From Cephalopachus bancanus (taxonomy: Eukaryota; Chordata; Mammalia; Primates; Tarsiidae), in the NCBI GenBank assembly GCA_027257055.1, contig JAPVLO010000097.1, positions 2,542,001 to 2,606,000 on the forward strand: a stretch of 64,000 nt of DNA. The letters are read 5' to 3'. Each line of letters starts with the position of its first letter. Positions within the stretch are counted from its first letter, which is position 1. The notes below the pieces were generated by a model. It did not search any database, was not told where the DNA came from, and was given only the letters and a program-made list of their open reading frames with translations. A program made the position numbers and the translations under genes. Positions 1 to 12,816 of the stretch are shown here, one piece after another.

Positions 1-400
1 TATGAGGATCAGAGAGGGGAAGACTTGCTGGGAGTCACTTTCTGAAGATTATTTACCATGCTTGTATCATATGTTTCATGTTTTACTATTATTTTACTAT
101 TCTTGTACGACAGTATTTTTAAAATTCATTAGTATTATCATTACTTTATCTCCTTACTTTTATTGTGTCAGGTTAAAAGTTAGTTTTTGAATTTTTGTTG
201 AACCTTGAAAGCAATATTTATTTTTAATCACTGGCTGCTTTTAAGAGCTTATTACATTGTTTTGTTGCCAAAGTTTAATTATGATTAGGCTTTTTTTTTT
301 TGTTTAAAGTACTCACTGTTTACCTAACATAAGGTTTATAGTGCTTTTTCATTTTACAATTTTGAAAAATAATAAAAAATTAGCTCTTGAAAATGGAGTT
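1..400. other. AT-rich sequence, nothing recognised
   Basis: T-rich, low-complexity stretch with short homopolymers. The small open frame at its start has no protein-like features. I see no repeat family or gene here. Confidence 0.5.
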
Positions 401-810
401 TCTATTTTGTTTCCTCTCTCCTTTCTCTCTGAAACTAAACTTCTGTGTATGTGATTCCTTTTGACTGTATCCCAGATTAATGTAGATGAATGGTTTTTGT
501 TTTTGCTTCTATTCCAACTATGCATTTTTGTTGCATTTATTTCTATTCTTCTGTTAAACCCTTTCATAGAGTCCTTAATTTCAGTTGTTTTATTTTTAGT
601 TCCAGAATCTTTAAATTATTTTTTCCATAATTTTAGGTACTCTGTTAAATTTGTCCTCTTTATCTTTAATTCTGTTCAACATATTAAACATTATTTTGAA
701 TTATCTAATAAATCTATTTTTGAATATGCTGTGACTCTCTCTATGATTTTCTGTATTTCTTTTTGGCCAAATTTTTTTATTTCAAAAATTGCAGCAATAA
801 TTTGAAACTT
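400..810 (-). mobile_element. Old L1M-type fragment (antisense)
   Basis: The plus strand reads like the antisense of an ancient L1 5' region: T-rich text around 'gagtccttaatttcagttg' and 'ttagttccagaatcttt'. The same type of sequence recurs at 61590-61764 and 63040-63950. It is heavily decayed, edges are approximate and the subfamily is not assigned. The 114-codon open frame over it is a consequence of T-richness, not a gene. Confidence 0.4.
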
Positions 811-2140
811 TCTGTGTTATATCCCCCCCCAAATTAGTTCTTCCTTTGTCAAAAAGCACTAGTAATTACAGAATATCATTTCTACTCAGTAACTGAAGTT
901 ATTTGAACCTGGTCAGTCTATGTATGCTTTATCTTTACTTCAACTAACATGTAAAAACCTGGAGGTTTGATCAAGCCACCTCCTTTTTATTAGGCCATGA
1001 GCTTTCTTTTTTTAATATCCCCTTGCTACCTCACCCCAGTCCTGTGAGTACATTGAGTTTGTTTAACTTCTGTGTATCTATCTCACAATTTTGAAATGGA
1101 AAAATATTTTAAAATGAAATACAATACCAAGTACAGTACTTGCCTCTCTAGAATGCCTTTGTCCTTTTATTCTAGCTCTAAAATTCTCCTTGTGTTGGAA
1201 TTACCTATTTATTTGATAGCTTAAAAAATATCTTAAATAGATTTCTCAGTTTTTCAAATTGTTTCTCATGGAAGGGTTGATTCAATAAATCATATTTCTA
1301 TTGTAGCTAATGTAATTTTTCCCTATCCCTCTTTACTCCTTTTAATCGAGTTATCTAAACTCTTTTTTCCCTTTGCTTTAAATATCTTTAAGCTACTGCA
1401 TTATTTTAATGCCATATTGTAATGCCAAAAGTTGGGAGATAAAAAAATTGTATTTTTTACAAATCTGTTTGTTAGTAAGGGAATAGATATCTCCTTTTTA
1501 AGAAGAGGATTTACTAATTTTTCTTGGCTGTGTACAGTACTAAGCAGATAACTGTTTGCTGTTAGTTCCCATGTAGCTTATTCTTCACTTCTTATATTAT
1601 CCTTTCACACATGTAGAGGATGTCAGGTTGGATACAATGTATTAGATTTGAAAAGCATTTTCTCCAAAATAGAGAATCTAAAGCTATTAAAACATAGCCA
1701 TGTGTATGTTTTGTAACTACCTTCTACATTATTTTTCCCTTCAGGAAATACTTTAAAATAATAGAAAGAGTTCTCACTTCAAGAAAATCTGAACTTTTTA
1801 GCAATTTATCATGCTAATTATTATAAATAATTATACATATCTTAAAGCACAATGTATTCTCAAAAATAATGATTCTCTTTAACACACAATTAGCAAAAAA
1901 TAAACAATAAAAAAGTTGATACTTAAAAATAATAATGTTAAATTAGTCTTTATTCTTTCTAGACAGTATTAAGTTCATTATATATATTATCTGATATAGT
2001 TCTCAGAACTGATTTCAATATGAAAAATGAAATGTAGATTCAAAGTGGTTAGTAAATATGCTCAAGATTACATAAACAGTAAGTAACAGAGGCAAAAATA
2101 AAACTCAAATATGAATCTAAGACCTTCCCTTAAGCACTAT
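811..2140. other. AT-rich intergenic sequence
   Basis: No gene, RNA or repeat that I can name. There are only short A/T runs and a C run near 825. It may contain undetectably old repeats. Confidence 0.5.
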
Positions 2141-2144
2141 ATAT

Positions 2145-2665
2145 GTCAGAGTTCTCTAGAAAGACAGAATCAGTAAGATGATAGATAAGAAAGAGAGAAG
2201 GAGAGAGAGAGAAGAGGGGATTTATTATGGGAAGTATGGAGGTTGAGAAGTTTGATGACAGGCTGTCTGCAAGCTGGAAACTCTGGGATGCCCTTAACAT
2301 GACTCATTCAAGTTCAGAGTCTTAAAAACATGGTGAGCCACTGGCTTAAATCCTGGAGATCAAAGGTAAGAGAACTAGAGTTCTGATATCCATTGGTAGG
2401 AAAAGTCTTTGTCTTGGCTCCAGGAGAAGGAGAGAGAGAAAACAATTTATCTTTCTTCTGTTTTTTTGTTGCTGTTGTTCTGTCAGGCTCCCCAGCCATT
2501 TGGACGATCCAGTCCATATTGAGAGCAGATAGTCCCACTTAGTTCATTCATACTTAATCTTCTCTGGAAACACCCTCACTGACACACCTATTAGTTCTCT
2601 AAGTATTCCTTAATCTAGCCAGGCTGAGACCTAAAATTGAACATCACAAGCACATTTTTAATTTT
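2145..2665 (+). mobile_element. Decayed interspersed repeat, family uncertain
   Basis: It starts at 'tcagagttctctagaaagac', has a GA-rich block (2186-2220), and ends near 'acctaaaattgaacatcac'. This beginning and end match a widespread mammalian repeat I know by sequence pattern, but I cannot name it with confidence. The 74-codon minus-strand frame inside is incidental. Confidence 0.45.
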
Positions 2666-3884
2666 CTCTCAACTGAACATCACTACTTGAAAGCAAATGG
2701 TCTAAGTTAAAGATAGAATCTTTGAATCTGAAGATTAAAAGGATGCTGAGTGTTGAGTGAGGGAGAGTAGGAAGGGCTAAAAAAGAATAAAGTGTTCAGA
2801 CTCTGAGAATAATCATATGCGGAATGTCTATGGTCTCTAGTGAGTCACTGCTTCTACCCTTTGATTATACTTTACCTGCTATATAAAAATAATTACACAT
2901 TTTGACTTACAGCAAATTTGTAGGTCATATGCCCTTAAGATTGATGGGCAGATATAACACAGCAACAGAACTGTTCACCTTGTTTGTGGCTTCCGATACT
3001 CTGGGGAGTCAGATAAAATCGTTTTATCTCAGATCTAAGATTACTCTTCAATAAAAATTAAAGACTTTAAATTATTCTGGATGACAACAACCATTAAAAT
3101 AAATCACATATGTTATCGGTGAATGTAACTACAAATAATAACTTAAATAGATGTACGGTGAACAAAGAAATTAAGTTAATATGATAACAATTCAAGAGAA
3201 GAGCAAAATGTTTTGCAGTTCAAAAGTGCATGAAATAAAAATATGCTTTTAATCATTTTGGAACATATTATAATTTATATATGTATATTCTTTTCTGAAT
3301 AGTCAAGAAATTCAGTAACACAATTTATAAACTATAAAAAATATTTTATAAATTATAAAGGTAAATTAATAGAGCAAAACATTATATATAAATATGTATA
3401 TATAAATGTAAATCTATAAATGTATATTTACATATATCATTCATCTATAAATTTACATGATAATTAGCAACTATTTATATACATATATAATTCAGTTTAA
3501 ATTATTTGATAAATCACTGTTTCAGTGATATTATTAATATAAATTTACAGAGATTATACCATAATTTCTGTTTTGTTATTTATTTTCTCAAAATCAGAAA
3601 AATTTTCAAGCTAAGACACAACAAAAAGTAAACTAATATATTTGTATTTAATATTTTCTCACATTTATGTCCTAAGAAATAGACATCAAAAAACATGACA
3701 TAAATAATCTGCCATATAAGAAACATTGTGCTCTTCACTTTTGGCTAAAGATTTGTAGCTACTATTTGTTTAAAATTATAATGCATATCTCTTCATACTA
3801 TTAAACAAAATAAAGAGAAAGAAGAAAAAAAAAGAGACAGACAGAAAGTGAGAAAAAACTTCGACGATTTAGAAATCTCTTGGG
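2666..3884. other. AT-rich sequence with ATA tracts
   Basis: No gene found. 3260-3560 is extremely AT-rich, with repeated tatata/tataaatg words, a helically unstable stretch of the kind seen in scaffold-attachment DNA. That role is only an inference from composition. Confidence 0.45.
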
Positions 3885-5246
3885 ATTTTAGTTGATGATT
3901 CTAATGTCTGATGATTTTGAGCTGTTTTTCATACATTTATTTGTCTTCTGTATGTTGCCTTTGATGAAATGTTCATTCAAATCCTTTGCCTGGGCCTGTT
4001 TTTTTTTTTTTTTGAGGGGAACTTTTTAAAAGTTATATTTATGTTGTAAATTATTTATCAAATATGTGATTTCCAAATATATCTCTAAGTGTATAGCTTG
4101 CCTCTTCATTTTATTGAGTACCTTTGACAAAACACAATTTTTAAAAAAATTTGCTAGAGTCAAGTATAGCAAATTTTTTTTCTTTTAGGATTTGTACTTT
4201 TGGTGTCATACTTAAAACTCTTGTCTAACTGAAGGTCACACAGTTTCTTGTATGCTTTCTTCTTTATAACCTATATTTTTACATTTTATATTTAGATCTA
4301 CGACTGATTTTAAGTTTTCCTTTTCTTTTTTTAAATTGTGAGGTATGGGTCAAGGTTCATGGAATTTTATGTAAGAGCATTCATTTATTTCAGCAGCATT
4401 TCTTGAAGACTATTCATTCTCCATTGAGCTGTCTTTGTAACTTTTAAGAAAGTCATTTATTGTATTTATGTGGGTCTATTTTGGGGCACTTAGTCTGTTT
4501 TGTTGCTGTGTGTGTCTAACTTTTCACTAATAGGCCTCACTTTGTACTACAGTTTTTTATGAAAATATTTGGGCTCTTCTAGATTCTTTTTATCTCCATA
4601 TATACTTTTAAAATAGCTTGATATCTGAAATAAACCCTTCTGAAATTTTGACTTATAATTTAGATCAAATTTTGGAGAACTGACTTTTTAATAATATTGA
4701 TAATCCTATCTATCAATCAATCTATCTGTCTTTCTCCTTTTTATCTAGACCATCTCTTCATTACTTAAGCTCTTTTATTTCATTCATCAGAGTATTAAAA
4801 ATTCCTTTTCTTTTTTTTAGTATATGGCATCACAATCAGTTGAATATCAATTATTTTTATTGAGATAAGAATAAATTCAAATGCAGTTGTAAGTAATACA
4901 AAGAGCTCCCATATACACAATTTTCCCAGTAGCATATTTAGTAAAGCTATAGTACAAAGTCACAACAGATTATTAAGAGTAATAAAATCCACAGATCTTA
5001 CATTTTCCCTGTTTTATTACCACTTATTTATTTGCTTGTGTGCTTGTACATTTACTTCTGCCATCACTTGCATAAGTTTGTGTAATTACCATTTTAATGA
5101 ATATTCTGAACAGCTCTATCACCACAAGGATACTTTGTGTTACTCTTTAGTAACCACATCTGCCTGTGTGCTCCCACTCCTGTCCCTCACTTTGGAAACC
5201 ACTCAGTTTTTTTGTTTGTCTTCCTGATTTAAAAATAATATCATTA
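3885..5246 (-). mobile_element. Old L1M element, 3' portion, antisense
   Basis: The plus strand shows antisense L1 ORF2/3' UTR text: phrases such as 'tcaaatcctttgcctgggcc', the 'ggtgtcatacttaaaactct' segment, and a decayed 3' UTR from about 4840. It is much more diverged than the L1 at 5261. It served as the insertion target for that younger L1, whose TSD starts at 5247. Confidence 0.55.
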
Positions 5247-5260
5247 AAACATGTTGTATA

Positions 5261-6624
5261 CAGGGGACTTACAGCAAGATGGCGATGGGGCAACCTGGTC
5301 TGTGAAACTCTCTGCAAAGGAGAACTGCAGTGGGTCTCTGGCTCTCGCCCTGGGGGCTGCAGACCCCAAAATCATAGGCTGCTCTTCATACAGAGCTCGG
5401 CCATTGCCACCGCTGGGGCATCGCAGCAGAATGGACAGCCACTGCAGGGCAGATGCTGCCGCTGCAGCTGCTACAGCCGCCACAGCCACCACTGGTAGCA
5501 TATCGCACCAGCCAGGCTGGAGGCAATCCATGACTTCAATCCTTGAAGCCCCTTCAGGGAAGATCTGCTGGCTTCACTCTCACCTCTCCTGCGTCCAAGA
5601 CGTGCTGCCTGCCGTGAGTCTCCTGCCTGAGCCCTGAGGCAGGCATTCATCTCCAGTCTCGCTGGTTCCTGTCTGGCCCCACCACCTCTGGGGCAAGCAG
5701 CTGAGATAGCACCACCTGCTGGCAATTCAAGGTAACAACACCAAAATGGGAGAAACAAGCTTGAAAAGGACATAGGCCAGAGTGGTGAACGGAGGGTGAT
5801 CTGCACTGTCCTTCAGAGCAGACCAGGGGCAACTGACCCTAACTGCAAACTAATTTACCTGCTTGAAAAGAAAGTTAGAAATCAGAACTCAAAGGACATT
5901 GGACTTAAACAAAAAGTCTCAGAGTGTGCTTCATTGATTCTGTTAGTTTAATGATTTAATTCTATTCCTACTGTTTTTTTTTCCTTTTTTCCCCTCTTCA
6001 TTTTCTTCTCTTTTCTTCTCTCTATAAATCATATCTTTGTATAGAGGAACAGCACACCAATAAGGTGGTTGGTTAGCTTGTATGTTAGCATCACTATATG
6101 TTTAATTTTTTTTTGTATGAGAATTGGTTCGTCAGTAGCTGTGGTCTATTCTTTTTATCTGTTTCTGTATAGGTCTCTCTCTCCATTTGTTGGCACACAT
6201 TTGTTTCCTCCCTTACTCCTCTATCTCCCCAACCACCTCTTCAGCCCACTCTCTGCTCCATTCTCTTCCCTCTGCTAACCACATTTTATTTCAGGGAGTA
6301 AACCTACAGCCCCACTGCATGGAAAAATTCCAAGGCAGTGGGAAGTGGGTTCCAGATTATCCACACACATGTCAGCGAATACCAGGACCTGCAGATAGAT
6401 TTTGAATCACAGCTCCCCCCTTAAGTAAATCTCAAAACTGCAAAAAGGACCACCCCCAACCTACAATGCAACACCAGAATTGAACAAAGTAAGAGGGCAT
6501 ACATAAAGAATAGGAGATTGAACAAGCAGAAGTAAAACCAATCCCTTTACCCCTGAATAACAGAATTAAAGAAGATGGTGACGTGGAGGGAAGGAAAAAG
6601 TAGGGAGGGGGAAAAACCACACAA
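5261..6624 (+). promoter_or_regulatory. L1 5' UTR with internal promoter region
   Basis: This 1.36-kb leader precedes ORF1. It is GC-rich in its first 600 bases, against an AT-rich surround. Near the 5' end (5274-5284) it has 'GCAAGATGGCG', which fits the YY1 site (CAAGATGGC) that directs transcription start in human L1. A GCN-rich stretch lies at 5455-5495, a C/T-rich block at 5970-6030, and another at 6185-6280. Several overlapping open frames occur on both strands here, the longest antisense one at 5471-5806 (111 codons). I treat them as by-products of GC content unless transcription is shown. Confidence 0.75.
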
Positions 6625-7589
6625 ATGAAGAAAAACCAAAAGAAGAATATAGGTCTCACACAGACCCCTGGGAGATCAGAAACTGAGAAAACAGGTTCTG
6701 GAACACAAACAATGAAGAGCCCCCAGAATGACTGGCTACATGCAACAAACCCAGACATCAAGACATTAACGGAGAGAATTAAAAAAATTGAGGAGAGACA
6801 AGAAGAAAATAGGAAGGAGTTGATGTCAGAAATAGCAGCAGTAAGGAATACTGTGATGGAAATGAATAACAGACTAATAAGCATGGAAAACAGAATCAGC
6901 CAGGCAGAAGAAAGAATCTCAGAGCTCGAAGACCAAAACACAGAACTAACCCAAACTGTCAAAAGCATAGAAAAGAAACTCAAAAAGACAGAACAAAACC
7001 TGCAAGAGATGAATGATCACTTCAAGAGACCAAACCTAAGAGTAATTGGGCTTCCTGAGGCAGAGAGAGAAGCAGAAGCCACACTGGAACAAACATTTCA
7101 TGAAATCATTCAAGAAAACTTCCCTCATCTCATCAAGGATGAAAAAATTCAAACACAAGAGATTCAGAGAACCCCTGCAAGACAACAAATGAGAAGACCA
7201 ACTCCCAGACACATAATAATTTGCCTAAACAAAGTAGCTATTAAAGAAAAAATCCTAAGGGAAGCAAGAGAAAAGGCCAGACCACCTACCAGGGAAGACA
7301 AATTAGAATAGCAGCAGATTTATCCACAGAAACCCTTCAGGCTAGGAGAGCCTGGAGCCCTGTCTTCAAAGTTCTAAAAGAAAAACAATTTCAACCAAGA
7401 ATAACCTACCCAGCCAAACTAAGCTTCATTAGTGAGGGAAAATTGAAATCTTTTCCAGATATCCAATCCCTAAGAACCTATGCTGCTACCAGACCACCTC
7501 TACAAGAAACACTTAAGAAAGTACCGAACACAGAAGAAAAAGAAAAAAGAACAACAACATTCTTCACGAGAGTACAGGCAAAAGATTAA
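6625..7589 (+). pseudogene. L1 ORF1 (RNA-binding chaperone), frameshifted
   Basis: ORF1p coats L1 RNA in cytoplasmic ribonucleoprotein particles as a trimer. The first 228 codons are open. They run through a lysine-rich N-terminus, a long heptad-patterned coiled coil (about residues 45-130), then the RRM region starting at 'RPNLRVIGLPE' (about 135-145) and 'IIQENFPHL'. Then comes a TAG at 7309-7311. Just before it the frame shifts by an indel (around 7285-7300). The expected C-terminal domain continues in another frame, from 'DLSTETLQARRAW' through 'YPAKLSFISEGKLK' to TAA at 7587-7589. The full ORF1 length of about 320 codons is normal for primates. The 183-codon open frame on the opposite strand at 6432-6983 is its shadow. 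Confidence 0.9.
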
Positions 7590-7661
7590 AAACACACATG
7601 AGGCAACTCCAGAACCCAAAGAAAGACAACAAACAAACAGGAACAACTCTGTAAGAACCTT

Positions 7662-10600
7662 ATGACAGGGATCAACTCTCACAATTCAATTATTAGCCTA
7701 AATGTGAATGGACTAAATGCACCACTGAAAAGACATAGAATGGCAAAATGGATAAAATATCATCAGGCAACAATCTATTGCCTTCAAGAGACTCACCTCA
7801 CTAGAAAGGACACCCACAGACTCAAAGTAAGAGGATGGGAAACAAACTTTCAGGAGAACAGAATACAAAAGAAAGGAGGAGTAGCGATCTTAATTTCAGA
7901 CAAAATACCCTTCAAGCTACTAAAAATCAAAAAAGATACAGAAGGCCACTACATAACGATAAAAGGCTCAATCCATAAACAAGAAATATCTATCCTAAAC
8001 ATATATGCACCCAACATAGGTGCGTCAACTTTCATAAAGCAATTTCTAGGAAAACTAAAGAAAGATATTGACTCTAACACCATCATAACTGGGGGCTTTA
8101 ATACCCCACTCACAACCCTAGACAGATCATCAGGACAAAAAATCAGCAAGGAGATCCGGAACCTCAATGTGACTTTGGACCAAATGGACTTAATCGATAC
8201 CTACAGAACACTCCATCCAAAGACCACAGAATATACATTCTACTCATCACCGCATGGAACATATTCTAAGATTGACCACGTAATTGGCCATAAATCAAGC
8301 ATAAGCAAATTTAAAAGGACCGAAATTCTACCATGCACCTTCTCGGACCACAGTAGAATAAAAATAAACATTGACACCAACAAAATCCCCCCAAAACCCA
8401 CAAAGACATGGACACTAAACAGCATGATGCTAAACAACTCCTGGGTCAATGATCAAATCAAAACAGAGATCAAAAGGTACCTGGAAACAAATGAAAATGA
8501 AGAAACATCTTACCAAAATCTCTGGGATGCCTTGGAAGCTGTAGTAAGCGGGGAATTTATATCCCTACAAACACACATGAAGAAAATGGAAGGAACAGAA
8601 ATTCACAACCTAACAAGCCACCTAAAGAAGTGGGAAAAGCAAGACAACAAAAATTCTAATTTCAGCAGAAGAATCCAGATCACCAAAATAAAAGCCCAAA
8701 TCCAGGACATAGAAGACAAAAAGATAATACAAAAAAATCAATGAAACAAAAAGCTGGTTCTTCGAAAGGATAAACAAGATCAGTGGTCCCATAGCTAGAC
8801 TGACCAAGAAAAAATGAGAAAAAAAAAAAACAAATAAGCACAGTCAGAAACACAAAAGATGAAGTCACATCTGACCCTGAAGAAATACAAAACATCATTA
8901 GAGACTACTACCTACACTTGTATGGAAACAAACTTGAAAACCTTAAGGAAATGGAGGACTTTCTGACATCACACAACCTACCTAGATTGGAACAAGAAGA
9001 AATTGAGACTCTAAATAGATGAATAATAATCAAGGAAATCGTCTACATAATAAGAAAACTTCCTACAAAAAAAAAAAAACCCTGGTCCAGATGGTTTTCC
9101 AGCAGAATTCTACAAGACATTTAAGGAGGAGCTGATACCAACCCTACTGAAGGTATTCCAGGCTATTGAAAATGATGGAACTCTCCCCAAATCATTTTAC
9201 GAAGCCAACATCACATTGATACCAAGCCAGGTAAAGATCCAACAAAGAAAGAGAACTACAGGCCAATATCTTTGATGAACATAGACGCTAAAATTCTCAA
9301 CAAGATCCTAGCAAACCGAATTCAGCAATACATCTCAAAAATCATCCATCATGACCAAGTAGGCTTCATTCCTGGGATGCAAGGCTGGCTCAACATTTGT
9401 AAAACCATAAATGTAATTAAATACATCAACAGATGTCAAAACAAAAGCCACATGATTATATCATTAGATGCACAAAAAGCTTTTGATAAAATCCAGCACC
9501 ACTTCTTGATAAAAACCCTTGAACATCTAGGCATACGGGGAACATGCCTCAAAATAGTAAAAGCCATCTACAAGAAACCCACATCCAGCATACTCCTAAA
9601 TGGACAAAAATTGGAACCATTTCCCCTAAAAACTGGAACAAGATAAGGATGCCCACTCTCACCCCTCCTGTTCAACATAGTATTGGAAGTCCTGGCTCGA
9701 GCAATCAGAGAAGAGAAGGCAATCAGGGGTATCCAAATAGGAAAAGAGGAAGTCCAGTTATCTCTCTTTGCAGATGATATGATTGTGTAACTTGAAAACC
9801 CAAGAGAATCTGTAAAAAACCTCCTTACACTGATAAAGGCCTTTGGCAAAGTCTCAGGATATAAAATAAATGTTCAAAAGACAATCGCATTTCTCTACAC
9901 CAATAATAAACAAACAGAAACCCAAATAAAAAACACAATTCCATTCACAATAGCCACAAAAAAATGAAATAACTTGGCATCTTCCTAACCAGAGACATGA
10001 AAGACCTTTATAATGAAAATTACAAAACACCTCTCAAAGAAATCAAAGATGACACAAACAAGTGGAAAAATATCCCACACTCATGGATTGGAAGAATCAA
10101 CATTGTGAAGATGTCCATCTTACCTAAGGCAATCTACAAATTCAATGCAATACCCATCAAATTACCAGCAACATTCTTCTATAACATAGAAAAGACATCA
10201 TAGGAATTCATATGGAAACACAAACGTCCAAGAATAGCCAGAACAATCCTCATCAAAAAATACAAAGCAGGTAGGATCACATTACCAGACTTCAAACTTT
10301 ACTGTAAAGCTACAATCATCAAAACAGCTTGGTATTGGTATAGGAACAGGCATATAGATCAATGGAATAGAATTGAGATTCCAGAAGCAAAACCTCAATT
10401 TCTCAACCAACTCATCTTCGACAAGGCCTCCACCACCTACCACTGGGGAGAGGAGAACCTATTCAGTAAATGGTGCTGGGAAAACTGGCTGACCACATGC
10501 AGAAGATTGAAACAGGACCCCTATCTATCCCCATGCACAAAGGTTAACTCCAAATGGATTAGAGACCTAAATGTAAAATTCAAACCATAAGAACCTTAGA

Positions 10601-11482
10601 AAATGAAGGAAATACTTTCATGGAAATTGGAACTGGCATCCAATTCCTGAACAACACCTGAAACACACAGGTCATAAGAGAGAAGATAGACCAATAAGAC
10701 CTTATTAAACTGACAAGCTTCTGCAAGGCCAAAGAAACCATCAAGAGAGCAGGGAGACAGCCTACAGAATGGGAGAAAATATTTGCCAACACCAGGTCTG
10801 ACAAAGGCTTAACAGCCTGGATCTACAAGGAACTAAAACGTGCTGAAAAGTAAAAAACAAACAACCCCATTATAAAATGGGCAAAAGATATGAACAGACA
10901 CTTCACAAAAGAGGAGATCCGAGCAGCCAACAAACACATGAAGAAATGTTCAACCTCACTAATCATCAGGGAGATGCAAATCAAAACCATACTGAGATAC
11001 CACTTAATTCCAGTCAGAAAGGTAATTATCAGCAACTCAAAAAATAACAGCTGCTGGAGAGGGTGTGGCGAAAAGGGAACACTTCTACACTGTTGGTGGG
11101 AGAGTAAACTAGTGCAACCTCTGTGGAAAGCAGTGTGGCGATTCCTAAAAGCTCTAAATATCAACCTCCCATATGACCCCACAATCCCCCTACTGGGAAT
11201 ATACCCTGAAGAACTCAAATCACTCTATAAAAGAGATACCTGCACACGTATGTTTATCGCAGCGTTGTTCACAATAGCAAGAACCTGGAAACAACCATGC
11301 TGCCCATCAAAAGAGGACTGGATTAAAAAATGTGGTACATATACATGATGGAATACTACACAGCCATAAAAAAGAACAAAATCATGAATTTTACAGCAAC
11401 CTGGATGGAACTAGAGTCTATAATACTGAGTGCCGTCTCACAGAAACAAAGATCCGAGTATCACATATTCTCACTCATATAA
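7662..11482 (+). pseudogene. L1 ORF2 (endonuclease-reverse transcriptase), broken
   Basis: ORF2p nicks target DNA and reverse-transcribes L1 RNA at the nick. The start ATG lies 72 nt after the ORF1 stop. The endonuclease domain (about residues 1-239) is open and keeps the N (LNVNGLN), E (LQETHL), D (SKIDHV) and SDH catalytic motifs. However, the 'GDFN' motif reads GGFN, which removes a metal-site aspartate. An extra A in an A-run near 8730 causes a stop at 8742-8744. The RT domain reads from 9272 with TAA at 9644-9646 and 9788-9790. The FADD active site is intact at 9767-9778. A TAG follows at 10201-10203. The C-terminal Cys-rich motif (11050-11105) has lost its last Cys (CWWES). A final frameshift precedes the tail, and the ancestral stop is at about 11480. 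Confidence 0.93.
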
Positions 11483-11884
11483 TGGACCTTGAACATCCAA
11501 TGTAATACTATAAGAAAATGACTGACGGTACTGGGAAACTATGGGGGGGGATGGGATTAACAGTAGCAAATACCTGTCTGGGGATGGGGAAACACCTCTT
11601 ATCAACAGGGTGCCTGAATGAAACATAATTGTACACCTAACCCTTAACTGTACCCCCACAAAACCATAATAAAAAATATTGATAAAAAAATCAAACGTTG
11701 TATAAATAGAATTATAGAGTACATACCCTAGTGGGAATTTGCTTTTCCAGGATAGTATGTAACATTCACATGCATACAGTAAATACAATGGTATCTTAAT
11801 GCATTGGTCTCTGAAAACTAGGCTGTGACTGCTTTAAATGAATAGTTTAAGTTTCATGTAGTCTTCTAATACTAAAGCAGCACA

Positions 11885-12195
11885 CCCCAACCTTTTTGGA
11901 ATCAGGGACTGGATCTGTAAAAGAAAATTTTATGTGTGGGGTGTGGGAGGTGGGAAAATAGGGGACTGTAGGGAACATCAGGAATTAGATTCTCATAAGT
12001 AGCTAAAACCTAGATTCCACGCATATGCAGTTCACAGTAGGGATAGTGCTCCTATGAGAATCGAACGCCTCTGCTGATCTGACAGAAGGCAGAGCTCCTC
12101 TGGTGGCCACTTTCCTCCTGCTGTCCACCCAGTTCCTATCTAGCCACGGACTGGTACTGGTCTCCAGCCTGGGATCCAAGGACCTTGATACTAAG
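11885..12195. mobile_element. Non-autonomous hAT-like DNA transposon
   Basis: A roughly 310-bp unit with complementary ends: 'ccaacctttttggaatcagg' at the left and 'ggactggtactggtctccag' followed by 'cctgggatccaagg' at the right. It also carries an internal inverted pair, GATTCTCATAAG (11990-12001) against CTATGAGAATC (12052-12062). This layout matches a common mammalian MER-type hAT element by memory. The name is not certain. Confidence 0.5.
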
Positions 12196-12361
12196 GACAC
12201 AAACACTCTGATATTTATGCAACTTATTAAAAGTCTCAAAAGAGTCAATTTTACAATCTATTTTACTTCCATTGTTTTGTAGAGGATTCAATGCAATCTC
12301 TATGTACACATTTTAAACATTATTCCTGAAATTCAAGAGTTTTATTATTTCTTAATTAATT

Positions 12362-12476
12362 CTTATTTTGTTTAGAGGTTGGCTCTTGCTGTGTTGTCCA
12401 GGCTGGTCTTGAACTCCTGGGCTCAAGCAATCCAAAGTGCTGGGAATACAGGCATGAGTCACTATGTCTGACCAGG
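12362..12476 (-). mobile_element. Free left Alu-type monomer (FLAM-like), antisense
   Basis: About 115 bp of antisense 7SL-derived sequence: 'ttgtccaggctggtcttgaa' to 'ggcatgagtcactatgtctg'. It has only one arm and no young diagnostic bases, so it is an old monomer or a truncated old Alu. Confidence 0.7.
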
Positions 12477-12479
12477 AAA

Positions 12480-12800
12480 TTTTAAACCACTCACATAATT
12501 TTCTACAGTTTCATCCAAATGCTCCATATATAAATAATTCATTTAGTGTTGTTGTTGAATGATATTTCATGGTATGTGTGTACAATAGTTTAACTATTTA
12601 CCCAGTGAAGGATACCTGGTCTATTCTCAGGTTTTGGCCCTTGCAAATAAAGCTACTATGAACAGTCATTTACATTTTTTTTCCTGCGAACATTTTTTTT
12701 TTTATTTCTTCTGGAAAAATGTTGAAGAATATAATTTCTGGTTCATATGACAGTTGCTTGTTTAGTTTAGCAATGTACTATTCATTATCAACCTTGACTT
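12480..12800 (-). mobile_element. Old L1M 3' fragment, antisense
   Basis: Antisense L1 ORF2 C-terminal text, for example around 'gcaaataaagctactatgaa' (12644-12663). It is interrupted on the right by the younger twin-primed L1 (12817-14670). Similar old L1 sequence resumes after the pyrimidine tract, near 14905. Confidence 0.5.
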
Positions 12801-12816
12801 AATTTAATTTAATTTT

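Larger units (their letters stand above)
5261..11692 (+). mobile_element. Near full-length L1 (LINE-1), lineage-specific
   Basis: This is a non-LTR retrotransposon of about 6.4 kb with a GC-rich 5' UTR, ORF1, ORF2, a 3' UTR and an A-rich tail (AATAAAAAATATTGATAAAAAAA). Its imperfect TSD is AAAACATGTTGTATA-like at 5247-5260 and AAACGTTGTATA at 11693-11704. It inserted into an older minus-strand L1 fragment. Overall divergence looks moderate: most ORF2 blocks read through in long pieces, but at least six frameshifts or stops are present, so the copy cannot encode working proteins. Full length is uncommon because most L1 copies are 5'-truncated. The 3' UTR contains a G-run near 11544. Confidence 0.95.

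Noticed and set aside
461..805. 114-codon plus frame, hydrophobic
   Set aside because: It covers antisense old L1. Hydrophobicity follows from T-richness, and there are no exon signals.
5251..5637. 128-codon plus frame with an alanine-rich run
   Set aside because: It begins in the flanking TSD and covers the GC-rich L1 5' UTR. The Ala run comes from GCN-rich sequence.
6432..6983. 183-codon minus-strand open frame
   Set aside because: It is antisense to the L1 5' UTR and ORF1 coiled coil. Its composition mirrors ORF1.
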